The position numbers and the translations under genes are program-made. This document shows, one piece after another, positions 1 to 9,082 of a stretch of DNA of 21,528 nt. Under the pieces are notes generated by a model, which did no database searches, was not told the origin of the DNA, and saw only the letters and a list, made by a program, of their open reading frames with translations. How positions within the stretch are numbered: the first letter of the stretch is position 1; every line of letters begins with the position of its first letter. Source of the stretch: Mesostigma viride (taxonomy: Eukaryota; Streptophyta; Mesostigmatophyceae; Mesostigmatales; Mesostigmataceae); assembly GCA_009746045.1 (NCBI GenBank), contig RPFO01000082.1:4749741-4771268 (forward strand), in the 5' to 3' direction.

Positions 1-48
1 GAAGGGTCCACCACTTCGGTGCGCACTTCCTACGGGACCACGCCATGA

Positions 49-540
49 TTCAGGCGCGCAAGCGACGGATTTGCCCGCATCGTGGGTAGGGAACCAGCGG
101 TGCAGGTTGACAACCGTTTCTGGCATGGCGGGGCGGAAACGGAGATTCGGCTGGCGGACATCATCTATGCAAACGACATGCACCACCCTCTTCGAGGACA
201 CTGGGCACGTGCAGACGTGGCTTGACTGCCTGGCTATCGAGGCCCGCGAGTGGGGCTTGAGGCCATGCAGCAAGAAGTCGACAGAGGCTCTGGCGATTGG
301 GCTCACTCACCCACCGCCCGACCTCTTTCTCCTTGACGGCTCTCGAGTCCTGTATCGGGACCGTGTCAAGCTGTTGGGCAGCCTCCTTCCCAGCTGCGAC
401 TCCCCAGCTGCGCATAATTGTACACTGCCTGCGATTGATGTCCACCACCGCATCTCCCTCGCCTGGCACGCTTTACGCCAATATCGAGCCCTGTCTGTGC
501 ATGGCGCAAGCCCTTGGGCAAGATCGAGAAACATGACCTG
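49..540 (+). pseudogene. LINE-type reverse transcriptase fragment 1 (dead)
   Basis: Remnant of a non-LTR retrotransposon reverse transcriptase covering the palm and start of the thumb. One frame reads through to IRLADIIYANDM at about 145-180, which aligns with the catalytic YADD box of LINE reverse transcriptases. The first catalytic Asp is Asn (codon AAC at 172-174), which should abolish polymerisation. The frame then shifts, and the next frame continues with LFEDTGHVQTWLDCL and, near 350-400, RVKLLGSLL, which resembles the usual KYLG motif after the palm. It stops near 540, where a second element begins. The upstream part lies outside the window or is lost. The call rests on motif order and spacing; the LINE clade cannot be told. 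Confidence 0.6.
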
Positions 541-551
541 TTTAATTAACT

Positions 552-1864
552 AAGGTCCTCGTTCTTCTTCGTTGTTTCAACCTGCTTACGCTGATGACAC
601 TACTAACATTTGCACCTCCCTGCGTGATGTTGATGCTGTGCTTGACAACATATCTACATACTGTACCGCCTCCCAACAACGCTGCAACGTGCAAAAGTCC
701 ACGGGCTTGCATATTGGCAGAACAACCAACCCGACTCTCCAACCTACTAACCTGGCGGTGACATGGGTCCCGCCAGGAGGATACCACCTTTTGCATAACT
801 GCCCTATCGGTCGGACAGCCGAAGGGAGGTTGTTGGAAGTCAAAACCTTTTTATACGACGAATCACAACAACTGGGCAAACTTACTGGTGTACAACAGGT
901 GGCCAACCGCTGGGCTGGCGTACACCGCCTCAGCCTCCGGGGCAAGGTCCTCGTTACGAACCAGCTGCTGTTCACCAAGCTGCTGTACTTCGGCCAGGCC
1001 CACCCACCGGATGAACACACCGTGTCGCTTATTCAACGACTGGGGCATAACTTTGTTTGGAAAAAATCGAGCGATCTCAGCCGCCAGGTACACGGATGGA
1101 TCCGAGAGTCAATGTCTTTTATGCCGTGGCCTCTTGGAGGACTAGGCTTACACAATATGCAATGGCGTTTATGGTCTGTGTATGCCAAACAAGTTATTTC
1201 TGCCCACATTGGTGTCAACACACACCCTGGATGTCTTCTGGCACGTACGTGTAACCCTCTCACGTCTTACTCATCACTCCAATGGTATGTTCTGGCACAC
1301 TGGAGCCGCACTGCTTACTGCTCGCCTACCCTCCCCCAAACTCACCAGAGGTCTTCCTTGGTACTGGGCTCGTATATATGGCAAGGCTTTATGGCACTTA
1401 AACCCGACCGCCTACTATTCCCCACACTACGTGAGGAAGTTGCACGCCAACCCCTATTCTTTAATGATATATACCTCAACCCCCTTAATCGCCCCTTTGG
1501 ATGCTAAGTGGCCCTAACCCCTATGAAGGCTTCATAACATCCCCCCACCCTGTAACCACTATTCTCCACCTGTATATTCTCCACGGTGACTGCTATGACC
1601 GCCTCTTAACATATAATAACGAATTGGCTGCCTGGGTCCCCAATATGCCTACTTATGCTGCCTGGGCCGCGCTAGTACAAACAAGCCATACCCCCCCGCT
1701 GGCACACACTCATGACTTCTCCCCGTGCCCCCTATAAAGCTATTGAATGGTGCTGCTTTTGTCCATACAGCACGACCGCAACATGCTCGGGGAAGGTGAT
1801 CGCAGAACTCCCCCCTGGAACCCTGCACGTTCAACTATTGGCGCCGCTGAGCGGCCATGCATAA
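552..1864 (+). pseudogene. LINE-type reverse transcriptase fragment 2 (5'-truncated, frameshifted)
   Basis: The C-terminal half of a non-LTR retrotransposon ORF2 protein. It opens almost directly on an intact catalytic box, AYADD at about 587-601. Thumb and connection motifs typical of plant and algal LINEs follow: LSLRGKVLVTNQLLFTKLLY, then FVWKK, then GGLGLHNM, then QPLFFND. At about 1500 the frame slips by one base and the family pattern continues (LHLYILHGD, NNELAAWVP). A second slip near 1735 is followed by a short tail ending at 1864. No upstream endonuclease is present, which fits 5' truncation during insertion. Both slips argue that the copy is not functional. It lies directly against fragment 1 but cannot be the same element without a rearrangement, since both contain the palm motif. 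Confidence 0.7.
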
Positions 1865-2079
1865 CGGTTGTCTGGCTCAACTTACAACTGCAGTTGTGTT
1901 CCTCCCCACCCAGCTACTATGCCACCGGATTCGGGTTGTACCTTGGTCCCTTGAACAATCATGTGTATACCAACCCAACCCCAACCAGTTAGTCTCCATG
2001 CTTTGCTGCAGACTAAGTCTCAAAGGCATTGTGAATACAACGTATGAATAAGCCTTGTAAACCTACGTTGGTATGTGAA

Positions 2080-2087
2080 TATAAATA
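2080..2087 (+). promoter_or_regulatory. TATA-like box
   Basis: TATAAATA, followed directly by a CACGTG G-box core at 2089-2094. It could drive transcription rightwards toward the candidate exon at 2860. Position and composition are the only support. Confidence 0.25.
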
Positions 2088-2151
2088 CCACGTGGGCTAT
2101 GCAGATAGGAATGCTAGTCGAGTCGCATACGTTTCCCTAGATAGGTACTTT

Positions 2152-2184
2152 GGGTACTGAGGTACGTGACAGATGTCAGTACCC
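2152..2184. repeat. Inverted repeat, 9-bp arms
   Basis: GGGTACTGA (2152-2160) and its exact reverse complement TCAGTACCC (2176-2184) are separated by 15 bases. A stem-loop is possible. It is not followed by a T-run. Confidence 0.5.
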
Positions 2185-2334
2185 AGTATACGTAGTGTCC
2201 TGTCATTGGACGGTCCTAGAGTATCCTAGATAGGGACCGTACTGCAGCGTGCATTGATCTGTGATCGCACGATGCAGTGACTAGACTGCTACCTGTCATC
2301 GTGTGGCCTCGGGCCAACGGTCTGCACCCAACGG

Positions 2335-2356
2335 TCACTGGCGGCGCAGCCAGTGA
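2335..2356. repeat. Inverted repeat, 8-bp arms
   Basis: TCACTGGC (2335-2342) and GCCAGTGA (2349-2356) flank a 6-base GC-rich loop and form a perfect short hairpin. Confidence 0.5.
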
Positions 2357-2859
2357 GAGGAACGTTGATAAAGGGTAAACCTATTTTCTAATGAACCAAG
2401 CAATTCATTGCTCTCAGCACACAGTGTTCTCAAGCATTATACCACGTCGTTCATTTCTCATTTCCTAACTTGAATTTTATAAACGCTCTTCAGCAACATC
2501 AAACTCAACAACGGTTCAAACCGGCACTGGAAAAAAAAAAGAAAAGAAAAGAGAAAAAGAAACTATATCTTGGGGACGACGATGATGATCAGCGTCGTCC
2601 GCCAGACAACAGGGCACCGGCTGATGTCGGTGCGCCTGCATGCAATAACAACAAAACAAAAAGAAGACAAAGAAAAAGAAAACAAAAGAACAACCATGAC
2701 AATACCAGCCAGGTGGAGGGTCCGGCTGCCGCGAGGCAGTCCGAACAACCCCCCGGCCTCCCCTGTGCGCCAGCCGGTGGCGGAGCCGGTTCCCCTACGG
2801 GGCACCGACCAACCCTCTTCCCGGCGGCTGCGACAGCAGCACCCACTGCTGGAGCAGCC

Positions 2860-2934
2860 ATGGCGGCGGCAATGCGGCAGGAAAACAACCCCCCAGGAGG
2901 CACCGGCCCCGCGCCGGCCCCTGGGGCTTCCAGC
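2860..2934 (+). CDS. Candidate first exon, Ala/Pro-rich N-terminus
   Basis: Not recognised. An ATG in strong context (GCCATGG) opens 25 codons of Ala/Gly/Pro-rich sequence ending ...PAPGASS. It is followed directly by GTAAGC, a good 5' splice donor, at 2935. The exon would end in phase 0. No convincing acceptor or downstream exon with coding character was found on the + strand up to 3975, so a partner exon is missing. The alternative is chance within a GC-rich leader. Confidence 0.2.
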
Positions 2935-3660
2935 GTAAGCAAGTCCGTTGCTTTCTTTCCTCATGCATGCTCTGATATAATGCTCAAGAGCGGTGGCTAT
3001 CTTTTCAACATATCATAACCAAACAGAAAGCTATCGCTGCAGCATGAGGAGCATAGAAACGCTCCAGCTGTTATGTGATAAAAGCACTCCTGGCCTATCC
3101 CCATCGCCGGCGGTGGGCGGCCTGGGCTGGACGGCATATGCAATTAAACGAGACAAGTATCTCCGTCCACCCCAACGTGACTTATCTGAATGAATGTCAT
3201 GTCTTTTGAACGCAGATCTCCCCATTTTATTTGGGATGAGTGTAAGGGTATTGTTGCTTTCTTGGCAGCACAGCCTCTACCCTCTAGGGAGACTGTTGAT
3301 CCTCTCTATGTCAGGGCTGAGGGCCCTTAATCAAACCCACTGCTGTCAACTCCCTAAACATGGAGCTTGCCCAGCCGCCGCACATAATCAATAACGCATG
3401 CAGTAGTGGCAGAAGCCATTACCAAACGCATGTACTTGCGGACCTAAAGACATGGCTGGTGCTAACGCTCAAGCAGGGGGGCCCACAATCAATCTACAAT
3501 ACCCATGCCAAATTTTATTACTTGAGGAGACGCCATTTCAACAAATACATGACAATTGATGCTCATTGTGAATGCGTTTCCACATGAAATCATTACCATT
3601 TCATGCAATTTGGTCACTGGTGCGCTTTCCGCGTGCACTTTTCATTACTAGATTGCTTAA
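2935..3660. other. Non-coding stretch without recognisable genes
   Basis: Short unconvincing open frames only, with no shared repeats and no splice-linked coding signal on either strand. It lies downstream of the large minus-strand gene and beyond its possible polyadenylation signals. Confidence 0.5.
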
Positions 3661-3700
3661 ATTTATTAAAATTTATTAACATTTATTAAAATTTATTCAA
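3661..3700 (-). terminator. Four tandem copies of a 10-bp AT unit with minus-strand AATAAA signals
   Basis: ATTTATTAAA and close variants are repeated four times. Read on the minus strand, the units contain AATAAA, so this is a cluster of potential polyadenylation signals. It lies about 280-315 bases downstream of the stop of the large minus-strand gene at 3976 and could serve that transcript. The repeat itself is certain; its role is inferred. Confidence 0.35.
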
Positions 3701-3848
3701 GTCGGGGTAAAATTGGCTGTTTTTGTCATAGTGTCATGCACTCGGAGGGTAAGCAAGTGAGACAAGTTGTAGATTATTTACAATTGCACAACCCTCTCCA
3801 CGACCCCGCTAGTTCTATTTATAGAACGAATTATAATTATTGCCAAAA

Positions 3849-3870
3849 TTGTGCACAAGCCTGTGCACAA
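3849..3870. repeat. Inverted repeat, 8-bp arms
   Basis: TTGTGCAC (3849-3856) and GTGCACAA (3863-3870) flank a 6-base loop. It lies just downstream of the large minus-strand gene. Confidence 0.5.
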
Positions 3871-3886
3871 CCCAACCAGTAATTCC

Positions 3887-3911
3887 CACTTGAACTTTGA
3901 ATATTCAAGTG
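3887..3911. repeat. Inverted repeat, 8-bp arms
   Basis: CACTTGAA (3887-3894) and TTCAAGTG (3904-3911) flank a 9-base loop. With the preceding hairpin it makes a pair of stem-loops 65-127 bases past the stop codon of the large minus-strand gene, inside its presumed 3' UTR. Confidence 0.5.
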
Positions 3912-3975
3912 AATGCTCTGGAGACAGATGTACAGATCGATCTTTACAAATGTACACGAGTTCAGATCAAGCTAT

Positions 3976-4792
3976 CTAACTACCTACTAACAGGCGTTTC
4001 TTTACACCCCGTCCGCTGGGCTTCTTTACACCCCCCTCCCGCACATCTGCGCCAGCCTTCCCTTGAGGTTTTCGTTTGCCCTGCCCTGCGGCTTGGTCTC
4101 CCCCCTTCTCTTGGAGTCGTGGGGAAGATCTGGTCGCTGGGGAAGATCTGGTCGCCAGGTACCCCTTGTCCATCCACCACTCCAAATACGTTCCCTCAGG
4201 TGGCTTGAAACAGTTCCGCATCTCGTCTTGTTGTACCTTGAAAATTGCCGCGGGCATCGTCCCCTGCTCCCCATTAATCCAGATTCCCTTTTCGTCACAC
4301 CCTTCTGCCCAAAATTTAACGTACCACACGCCCGTTTTATCCACCTTTCGAACGACTCCATGCACCAGGAACGTGTCGACGTGGAAATCAGGCATGTGTG
4401 CCAGCTTCATTGGGTCTGCATTGAGTTTAGCCACCGAATCAGCAGCCCACGTGGGCTTCCACAACGTATCAAGGCGCTGGGATTGGTTCTTCCGATACTG
4501 GCAAAATTCACCGCCGTGCTTGCACAATACCGAAACCGGACATCCAACAGGCGAGCGGGGCACGACCCGTTTCCCCCCCCCCCACCTTCCAGATTCTCCA
4601 TCCACGTCTGCCAACTTGGTGGTGGCACTTTCTTGTCTAGTGGCTTGGGCTGGGTTGCGGTAACTGTGACACGTCTTTGTGGCGCTTCCTCCTCAGGTTC
4701 CGATTCTTCCGATTCTTCCGAATCTTCCTCAAACCCTTTGGGTGGGCCGCCATGCGCGTCATCCTTTGGCGGCTCCTCTTCAGACTCGTCAC
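3976..4792 (-). CDS. Large repeat-associated gene, terminal exon
   Basis: Function not recognised. The exon opens after a CCCACAG acceptor (AG at 4794-4793). Its phase completes the Gly codon left open by the upstream donor GTAAGT at 4911-4906. It begins with a strongly acidic Ser/Glu-rich segment (GDESEEEPP... EESEESEPEEE). A compact region with aromatic and Cys/His residues follows (VLCKHGGEFCQYRKN, WYVKFWAEGCDEKG, YLEWWMDKGYL). The C-terminus is basic and looks like a nuclear localisation signal (KKPSGRGVKKRLLVGS), then TAG. The frame breaks at C11 (4573-4583): one more base there would join the acidic part to the rest. An intron at this point was considered, but the phases do not fit. The acidic and basic tracts suggest a nuclear protein; this is inference. 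Confidence 0.55.
4121..4156. repeat. 18-bp tandem duplication inside the terminal exon
   Basis: GGGGAAGATCTGGTCGCT is repeated at once with one mismatch (4121-4138 and 4139-4156). On the minus strand this duplicates six residues (ATRSSP twice). It is in frame and so does not disrupt the protein. Confidence 0.8.
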
Positions 4793-4911
4793 CTGTGGGT
4801 GGGACAAGCAATGACGAGCGGCGCAATTAGTTATCATTACAATCGCAAATCAAACTTGGGAATATGCAAACATCATAATTTAACCGACCATATTCACTCA
4901 GATTAACTTAC
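4793..4911 (-). other. GT-AG intron 3, 119 bp
   Basis: The donor is a perfect GTAAGT after AAAGG, and the acceptor is a pyrimidine-rich CCCACCCACAG. The upstream exon ends one base into a codon and the downstream exon supplies the other two, giving Gly. Unspliced, the frame would stop at 4898. It is short, AT-rich and has no repeats, unlike the other two introns. Confidence 0.7.
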
Positions 4912-7206
4912 CCTTTGACAGATGACTAGCCGTTGCTCTTGATCGAACGTGCCCGCCAGGCGAAAGGAGCTTTTTGCAGTAGTCGACGGCACGCCCCAAC
5001 ATCCCCCCCCCAGACGCCCCCGAATTCCCCTTCGAGCCTCCCTCCCCTCCCCCCCCTCCTTCCCCCCTTCCCCCGATGCGCCGGTCGACCCGCCCCCCTC
5101 TCCGCCCTTCTCTCCGCCCCCCTCTCCGCCCTTTGACCCGCCCCCCTCTCCGCCCTTCGACCCGCCCCCCTCTCCGTCCTTCGACCCCCCCCCTCTCCGC
5201 CCTTCGACCCCCCCCCTCTCCGCCCTTCGACCCGCCCCCCTCTCCGTCCTTCGACCCCCCCCCTCTCCGCCCTTCGACCCGCCCCCCTCTCCGCCCTTTG
5301 ACCCGCCCCCCTCTCCGTCCTTCGACCCCCCCCCTCTCCGCCCTTCGACCCGCCCCCCTCTCCGCCCTTCGAACCCCCCCCTCTCCGTCCTTCGACCCGC
5401 CCCCCTTATCACCACCCTCATTCCCGCCCCCCTCATCATCGCCGGCACCATCATCACCAACCTCCTCCCCATCATCACCCCCATGTGACCCGACATCCTC
5501 ATCATCCCCCATTGAGACGTCTTCGGCCGAGGGGGTCTCCGAGGCGGCGCGCTTCCGGCGTTTCTTTTTGGTGCCAGCGCCTGCCGTCTCCAGCGGACGC
5601 TTCTGGGCTGCACCCGCAATTTCCTTGCCCGAACGGCCGTTGGGATTGGAAATATCCTCCCCCTCAGGCCGCTTCCCAAGTACCTTCAGAAGGACCTTAA
5701 ACCCATCCACCTGCTCCTTTGACCCAATGAAGATCACGGGTGGGTTGAAGAATCCCGTGAAATCGCCTAGGTACGACGACCAGGCGTCCTTCACACCATT
5801 GAAATCTCCACAATCCTTCGCCGCCTTCCAGTCCCTTTTCTCCACCCACGCACCCGTTCGACCCTTCAACAATTCCTCATCATTCCACAGCTTCGCGTGG
5901 TGTTCCAAATTCAGCAGCCATATCCCATTCTTGATATCCGGCTGGTTCACCCCCCCCTTCCTCTTCACAACAAATTCGAACCCCTCCATTGCATTAAGTA
6001 CCACTTGAGCCAACCGTGTCGGCCCATCGCTTTTCTCCCACGCGAAAGTCTTCATCATGAACTCACAGGTCGTTTCCCCGTCAGACCCGTAAATTTTCTT
6101 AGAAATCCACGGGCCCTGCTGCTCGATTTCGGATGCCAGCTCCTCCGACCCAAACTTCCGCGGGGGTTCCCGCTTCTCCCCCACCTTTTTTTGGCGACCC
6201 GACTGGACGTCCTCTGCCTCGGCATGTTCGGCTTGGCCTTCCTCCGGCACAGCCCCCGTCACCACCACAGCCCCCGCCACAGGCTGTACGGGTTGGGGCA
6301 CCACAGCCTGTTCGGTTGGGGGTTCGGGCGCAATCAGGACCCACCATTTCGTTTCCTCCTTGTGGGTCGTCCCAAAATCCGTCCTCTCCAGCAGTGCAAG
6401 TGGGAAGGTGGAATCGTCCCTCCCCGTTGGCCTGATAACCGCCCTTAGTCTCTTGGCAGCTACAGCGACCGTATCGGCCACCCTCTGAAGGGCGCTGTCG
6501 GATTCCGAAGGCTGCATCGGCAACCAGCCGAGGTCGCGTGGTTCGGGGTATTTCCCCAAATCGCGGTTGTAGATCATGAAAAGCTGGACCATCACCTCGC
6601 AGAAGATCTTGGCCATGTATGTCAGGTCATACAAGCACTGAGGAGGAACGTGTTTGGCCTTCACGGTTGCCATGATAGACGGCCAGAATCGAAAGCGGGC
6701 TAGACTCCTCCACCCTTCCTGTTTGATCCCCCCCCCTTCCTCATCACCCTTCCCTCCCCGTCCAGCTTGTCCGCTGCCACGATGTCCAGAAACTCTGCAA
6801 GCTCCTTGGCCAGCTTGTCCTCAATCGGCATTCCACATCTACTGTCGTCGTTCGGAGCGACCGTTTCATCCTTCACAGCCGAGATGAAGTCGTAGACTTG
6901 GGTTTTCTCCGATTCGGACAACCCACCCTCGTTCAATCGCCCTCCAACCCGCTCCTCACCACCCTCCTCCCCCTCCCCGTCCTTCCTTGCCTTCTCAGTG
7001 CTGCTTGAAACCCCATGAATCAAATTCCATATTTCTTTCTGGTCCTGAAGGGGCACCTCCGGCTTATCCCAGGATTCCTCCATGTGCGTCTTGAAATAGT
7101 TGTGCACTTCCAGCAGCGCCGTCCCCCTCGACTTTTTGGAAACGGCCTCGTCTTCTGCATTCAGCCCCCCTCCGATCAGGGCAACCCTCCGATGCGCCTC
7201 TCTCCC
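4912..7206 (-). CDS. Large repeat-associated gene, long internal exon
   Basis: Function not recognised. It opens after a CATGCAG acceptor with GREAHRRVALIGGG and contains a helical region (LLEVHNYFKTHMEESWDKPEV, FLDIVAADKL). The frame breaks at C9 (6728-6736). Adding one base joins it without a stop, through the Met at 6673, to a second globular region (YMAKIFCEVMVQLFMIYNRD). A conserved-looking core follows (GPWISKKIYGSDGET, EFMMKTFAWEK, GFFNPPVIFIGSKEQVDGF). Next come a basic cluster (TKKKRRKR, likely nuclear localisation), an Asp/Gly-rich acidic tract and a Gly/Arg/Glu low-complexity stretch from a 23/24-bp minisatellite. The exon ends at a perfect GTAAGT donor. The alternative is two genes, the second starting at ATG 6673; continuity across the C9 run favours one. 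NPP occurs, but no SAM-binding motif was found, so no methyltransferase is called. Confidence 0.55.
5105..5405. repeat. 23/24-bp GC-rich minisatellite within the long exon
   Basis: About thirteen units built on CTCTCCGCCCTTCGACCC followed by a C-run. TCTCCG starts at 5123, 5147, 5171, 5194, 5217, 5241, 5264, 5288, 5312, 5335, 5359 and 5382. Units alternate between 23 and 24 bp because the C-run varies by one base. The translation therefore steps between three reading frames of the same unit (SKDGEGG, VEGRRGG, RRAERG forms), all free of stops. The length is probably polymorphic. Confidence 0.85.
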
Positions 7207-7914
7207 CTGCATGCATGAAATGTGAATCAGTGTTTGAGACAAAAAACGGTCATACAACACACGACCTGACATTTTGTCCTTACACTTTGGAAGATCGGCC
7301 GTTCCCGAACAAAAATCACACCCTAATTTCCAGTTTCCAACGGCCGTTGGCGCAAGAAAAATCACACCCTAATTTCCAGGTTCCAACGGCCGTTGGCGCA
7401 AGAAAAATGTCGACCGAATTTCCAGGTTCCAACGGCCGTTGGCGCAAGAAAAGTATCAACCAAATTTCCAGGTTCCAACGGCCGTTGGCGAAAGAAAAAT
7501 CACACACTAATTTCCAGGTTCCAACGGCCGTTGGCGCGAGAAAAATGACACCCTAATTTCCAGGTTCCAACGGCCGTTGGCGCAAGAAAAATCACACACT
7601 AATTTCCAGGTTCCAACGGCCGTTGGCGCAAGAAAAATCACACCCTAATATCCAGGTTCCAACGGCCGTTGGCGCAAGAAAAATCACACCCTAATTTCCA
7701 GGTTCCAACGGCCGTTGGCGCAAGAAAAATGTCGACCGAATTTCCAGGTTCCAACGGCCGTTGGCGCAAGAAAAATATCAACAAAATTTCCAGGTTCCAA
7801 CGGCCGTTGGCGAAAGAAAAATCACACACTAATTTCCAGGTTCCAACGGCCGTTGGCGAACAAAAATCACATCTAGTGCCTACAACGTTCCCACACCCGA
7901 TCCGTTATATTTAC
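7207..7914 (-). other. GT-AG intron 2, 708 bp, filled by palindromic repeat array
   Basis: The donor is AAAAG|GTAAAT (7914) and the acceptor is TGCATGCAG (ending 7207). Both flanking exons are in phase 0, giving ...MRTQK joined to GREAHRR. Thirteen 46-bp units, one degenerate, occupy almost the whole intron. Confidence 0.65.
7291..7870. repeat. 46-bp palindromic satellite array 1 (13 units)
   Basis: Twelve perfect copies of CCAACGGCCGTTGG start at 7337, 7383, 7429, 7475, 7521, 7567, 7613, 7659, 7705, 7751, 7797 and 7843, at an exact 46-bp period. A degenerate unit sits at 7291. The linker is AATTTCCAGGTT before and GCGCAAGAAAAATCACACC after the palindrome, with variants. Rare linker variants recur exactly 322 bp apart (CGACCGAA at 7411 and 7733; TATCAAC at 7454 and TATCAACA at 7776), so seven units were duplicated as a block. 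The near-identical linkers show that this is a satellite and not a CRISPR array. Confidence 0.95.
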
Positions 7915-9036
7915 CTTTTGCGTCCGCATGTCCTTCATGGGCGGGATCAGTGCTTCCCCCTCCACCTCCCAGCCCTTGAGCACGTCCAGATTGGTGTACA
8001 TGAACTTGTCCGCGTCCCTCACCAACCCCCTCCACAAATCAAACGCCTCCTCGGTTGTCTCCACGTACTTGCCCTTTTGTTTACCGGCAATCTCGCCAGC
8101 TATCGCAGTCCTCACTTGCTCGTCTGAGCCCTCAAAAATCACGGACTTCAACATCTGCGTGTAGTGGTTGCCGTCCAGCACGGCAAACTGCGCAAACACG
8201 AAAGGCTTGTCGTACGCGAGCATGTAGCCCAACGCGGTGTTCGTGAGCTCAAGTACTGCCTCACGGTCAGATGCATCTGACCACTCGGACGTATTCAAGT
8301 CCATGGTGATCAAATCCTGCGAGCACGCGGCCGCCATATCCTTCTTGGAGTGCGTCCGGAGAATGGCCCTCCCTTCCTCGGCCGTTGGCGAACGAAAGTA
8401 TCCGAACCTCTGCACGGCACGGTCACTGTCCTCCCCCGTCAGTTTTTTAATTTTGTCAGAAAACCCTGGATTCTCTTCCAGCCAGGCATTGTAAGAATCG
8501 GGCTCCTGGTCTGCCAGCACCTGCCACGCAAACCGGAAGATCAGCACGGCACATTTTGCCTTCGTCAGACTTGTGCCGGCCCCCACGAACCACGGCGCGA
8601 GCCCCTTACAATTCCGCACCGTCACCGTCCGATGCCTCATTAGTTCCGGGAGTTGGCACAAGTTGTCCGTAAAGACCCGTACTTGAGTCGCAATCGCGGA
8701 CCCCCCCACGATGTCGACATCGTCTGGCACTAGACGAAACTTCTGCCGCAGATGAAACGCCGCCTGTATGCTGTCAGTTAGGTTCTTGTCGTGCACATGA
8801 GAGGATGGCGCTGGCTCCCAGGAGTCCAAAATGCTGGGCTTCGCATTTCCAGCACGTGTCGTCAGCAGCCCCTTCCTCTCAAAGGTCTTCACAATCCCCG
8901 ACCATAAGTCGGTGCCCGGAGCTCGTTGGCGCCAGTCCTCAAAAAATGTTGTGAGATGCCTTTCCGCCACCCCATGTTCAATCTTGTAAGCCCACCTCCT
9001 CCGCTCTTCCTCCGTTCTCTGCCTTGACGGACGCCC
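7915..9036 (-). CDS. Large repeat-associated gene, internal exon (374 codons)
   Basis: Function not recognised. It opens after a GTGATCAG acceptor with GRPSRQRTEEERRRW and ends at the GTAAAT donor after MKDMRTQK, in phase 0 at both ends and exactly 374 codons long. It looks globular and mostly helical (WRQRAPGTDLWSGIVKTFER, AAFHLRQKFRLVPDDVDIVGG, AKCAVLIFRFAWQVLADQEP, TALGYMLAYDKPFVFAQFAVL, EEAFDLWRGLVRDADKFMY). No catalytic signature was found. Residues FRSPTAEE come from an 8379-8398 segment that nearly matches the 46-bp intronic repeat, so a repeat unit seems to be embedded in the coding sequence. Long uninterrupted frame, codon-like composition and clean splice sites support a real exon. 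Confidence 0.65.
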
Positions 9037-9082
9037 CTGATCACATGCAAAAAACATACAGATAGCCGGAAGGTCAGTACTA

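Larger units (their letters stand above)
2052..2859. other. Non-coding stretch, possible LTR/5'UTR-like
   Basis: No convincing gene on either strand. It holds a TATA-like box near its start, two perfect short inverted repeats, a purine-rich A/AAG tract near 2530-2570 and a GC-rich 3' part. An open frame on + from 2470 to 3018 encodes a Lys/Asp-rich then Ala/Pro/Gly-rich low-complexity sequence that matches no gag or host protein I recognise. The layout could be the long leader of the candidate exon at 2860, or the U3/R/U5 and leader of an LTR element. No matching second LTR or primer-binding site was found. Confidence 0.3.

Noticed and set aside
2470-3018. Gag-like protein of an LTR retrotransposon
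   Set aside because: The frame is low-complexity Lys/Asp/Ala/Pro with no zinc knuckle, protease or polymerase downstream and no paired LTR.
4462-4582. An intron instead of a frameshift in the terminal exon (GTGGGG donor to TTTTGCCAG)
   Set aside because: Donor phase 1 does not match acceptor phase 0; a one-base homopolymer error explains the break more simply.
5700-5780. DNA methyltransferase suggested by NPP in GFFNPPVIFIG
   Set aside because: No SAM-binding glycine motif was found at a suitable distance, and a three-residue match is too weak.
6656-6733. A short ~80-bp intron between the two parts of the long exon
   Set aside because: Possible in phase 0, but the donor (GTGATG) and acceptor (GTGAAG) are poor, while one extra base in the C9 run gives direct continuity.
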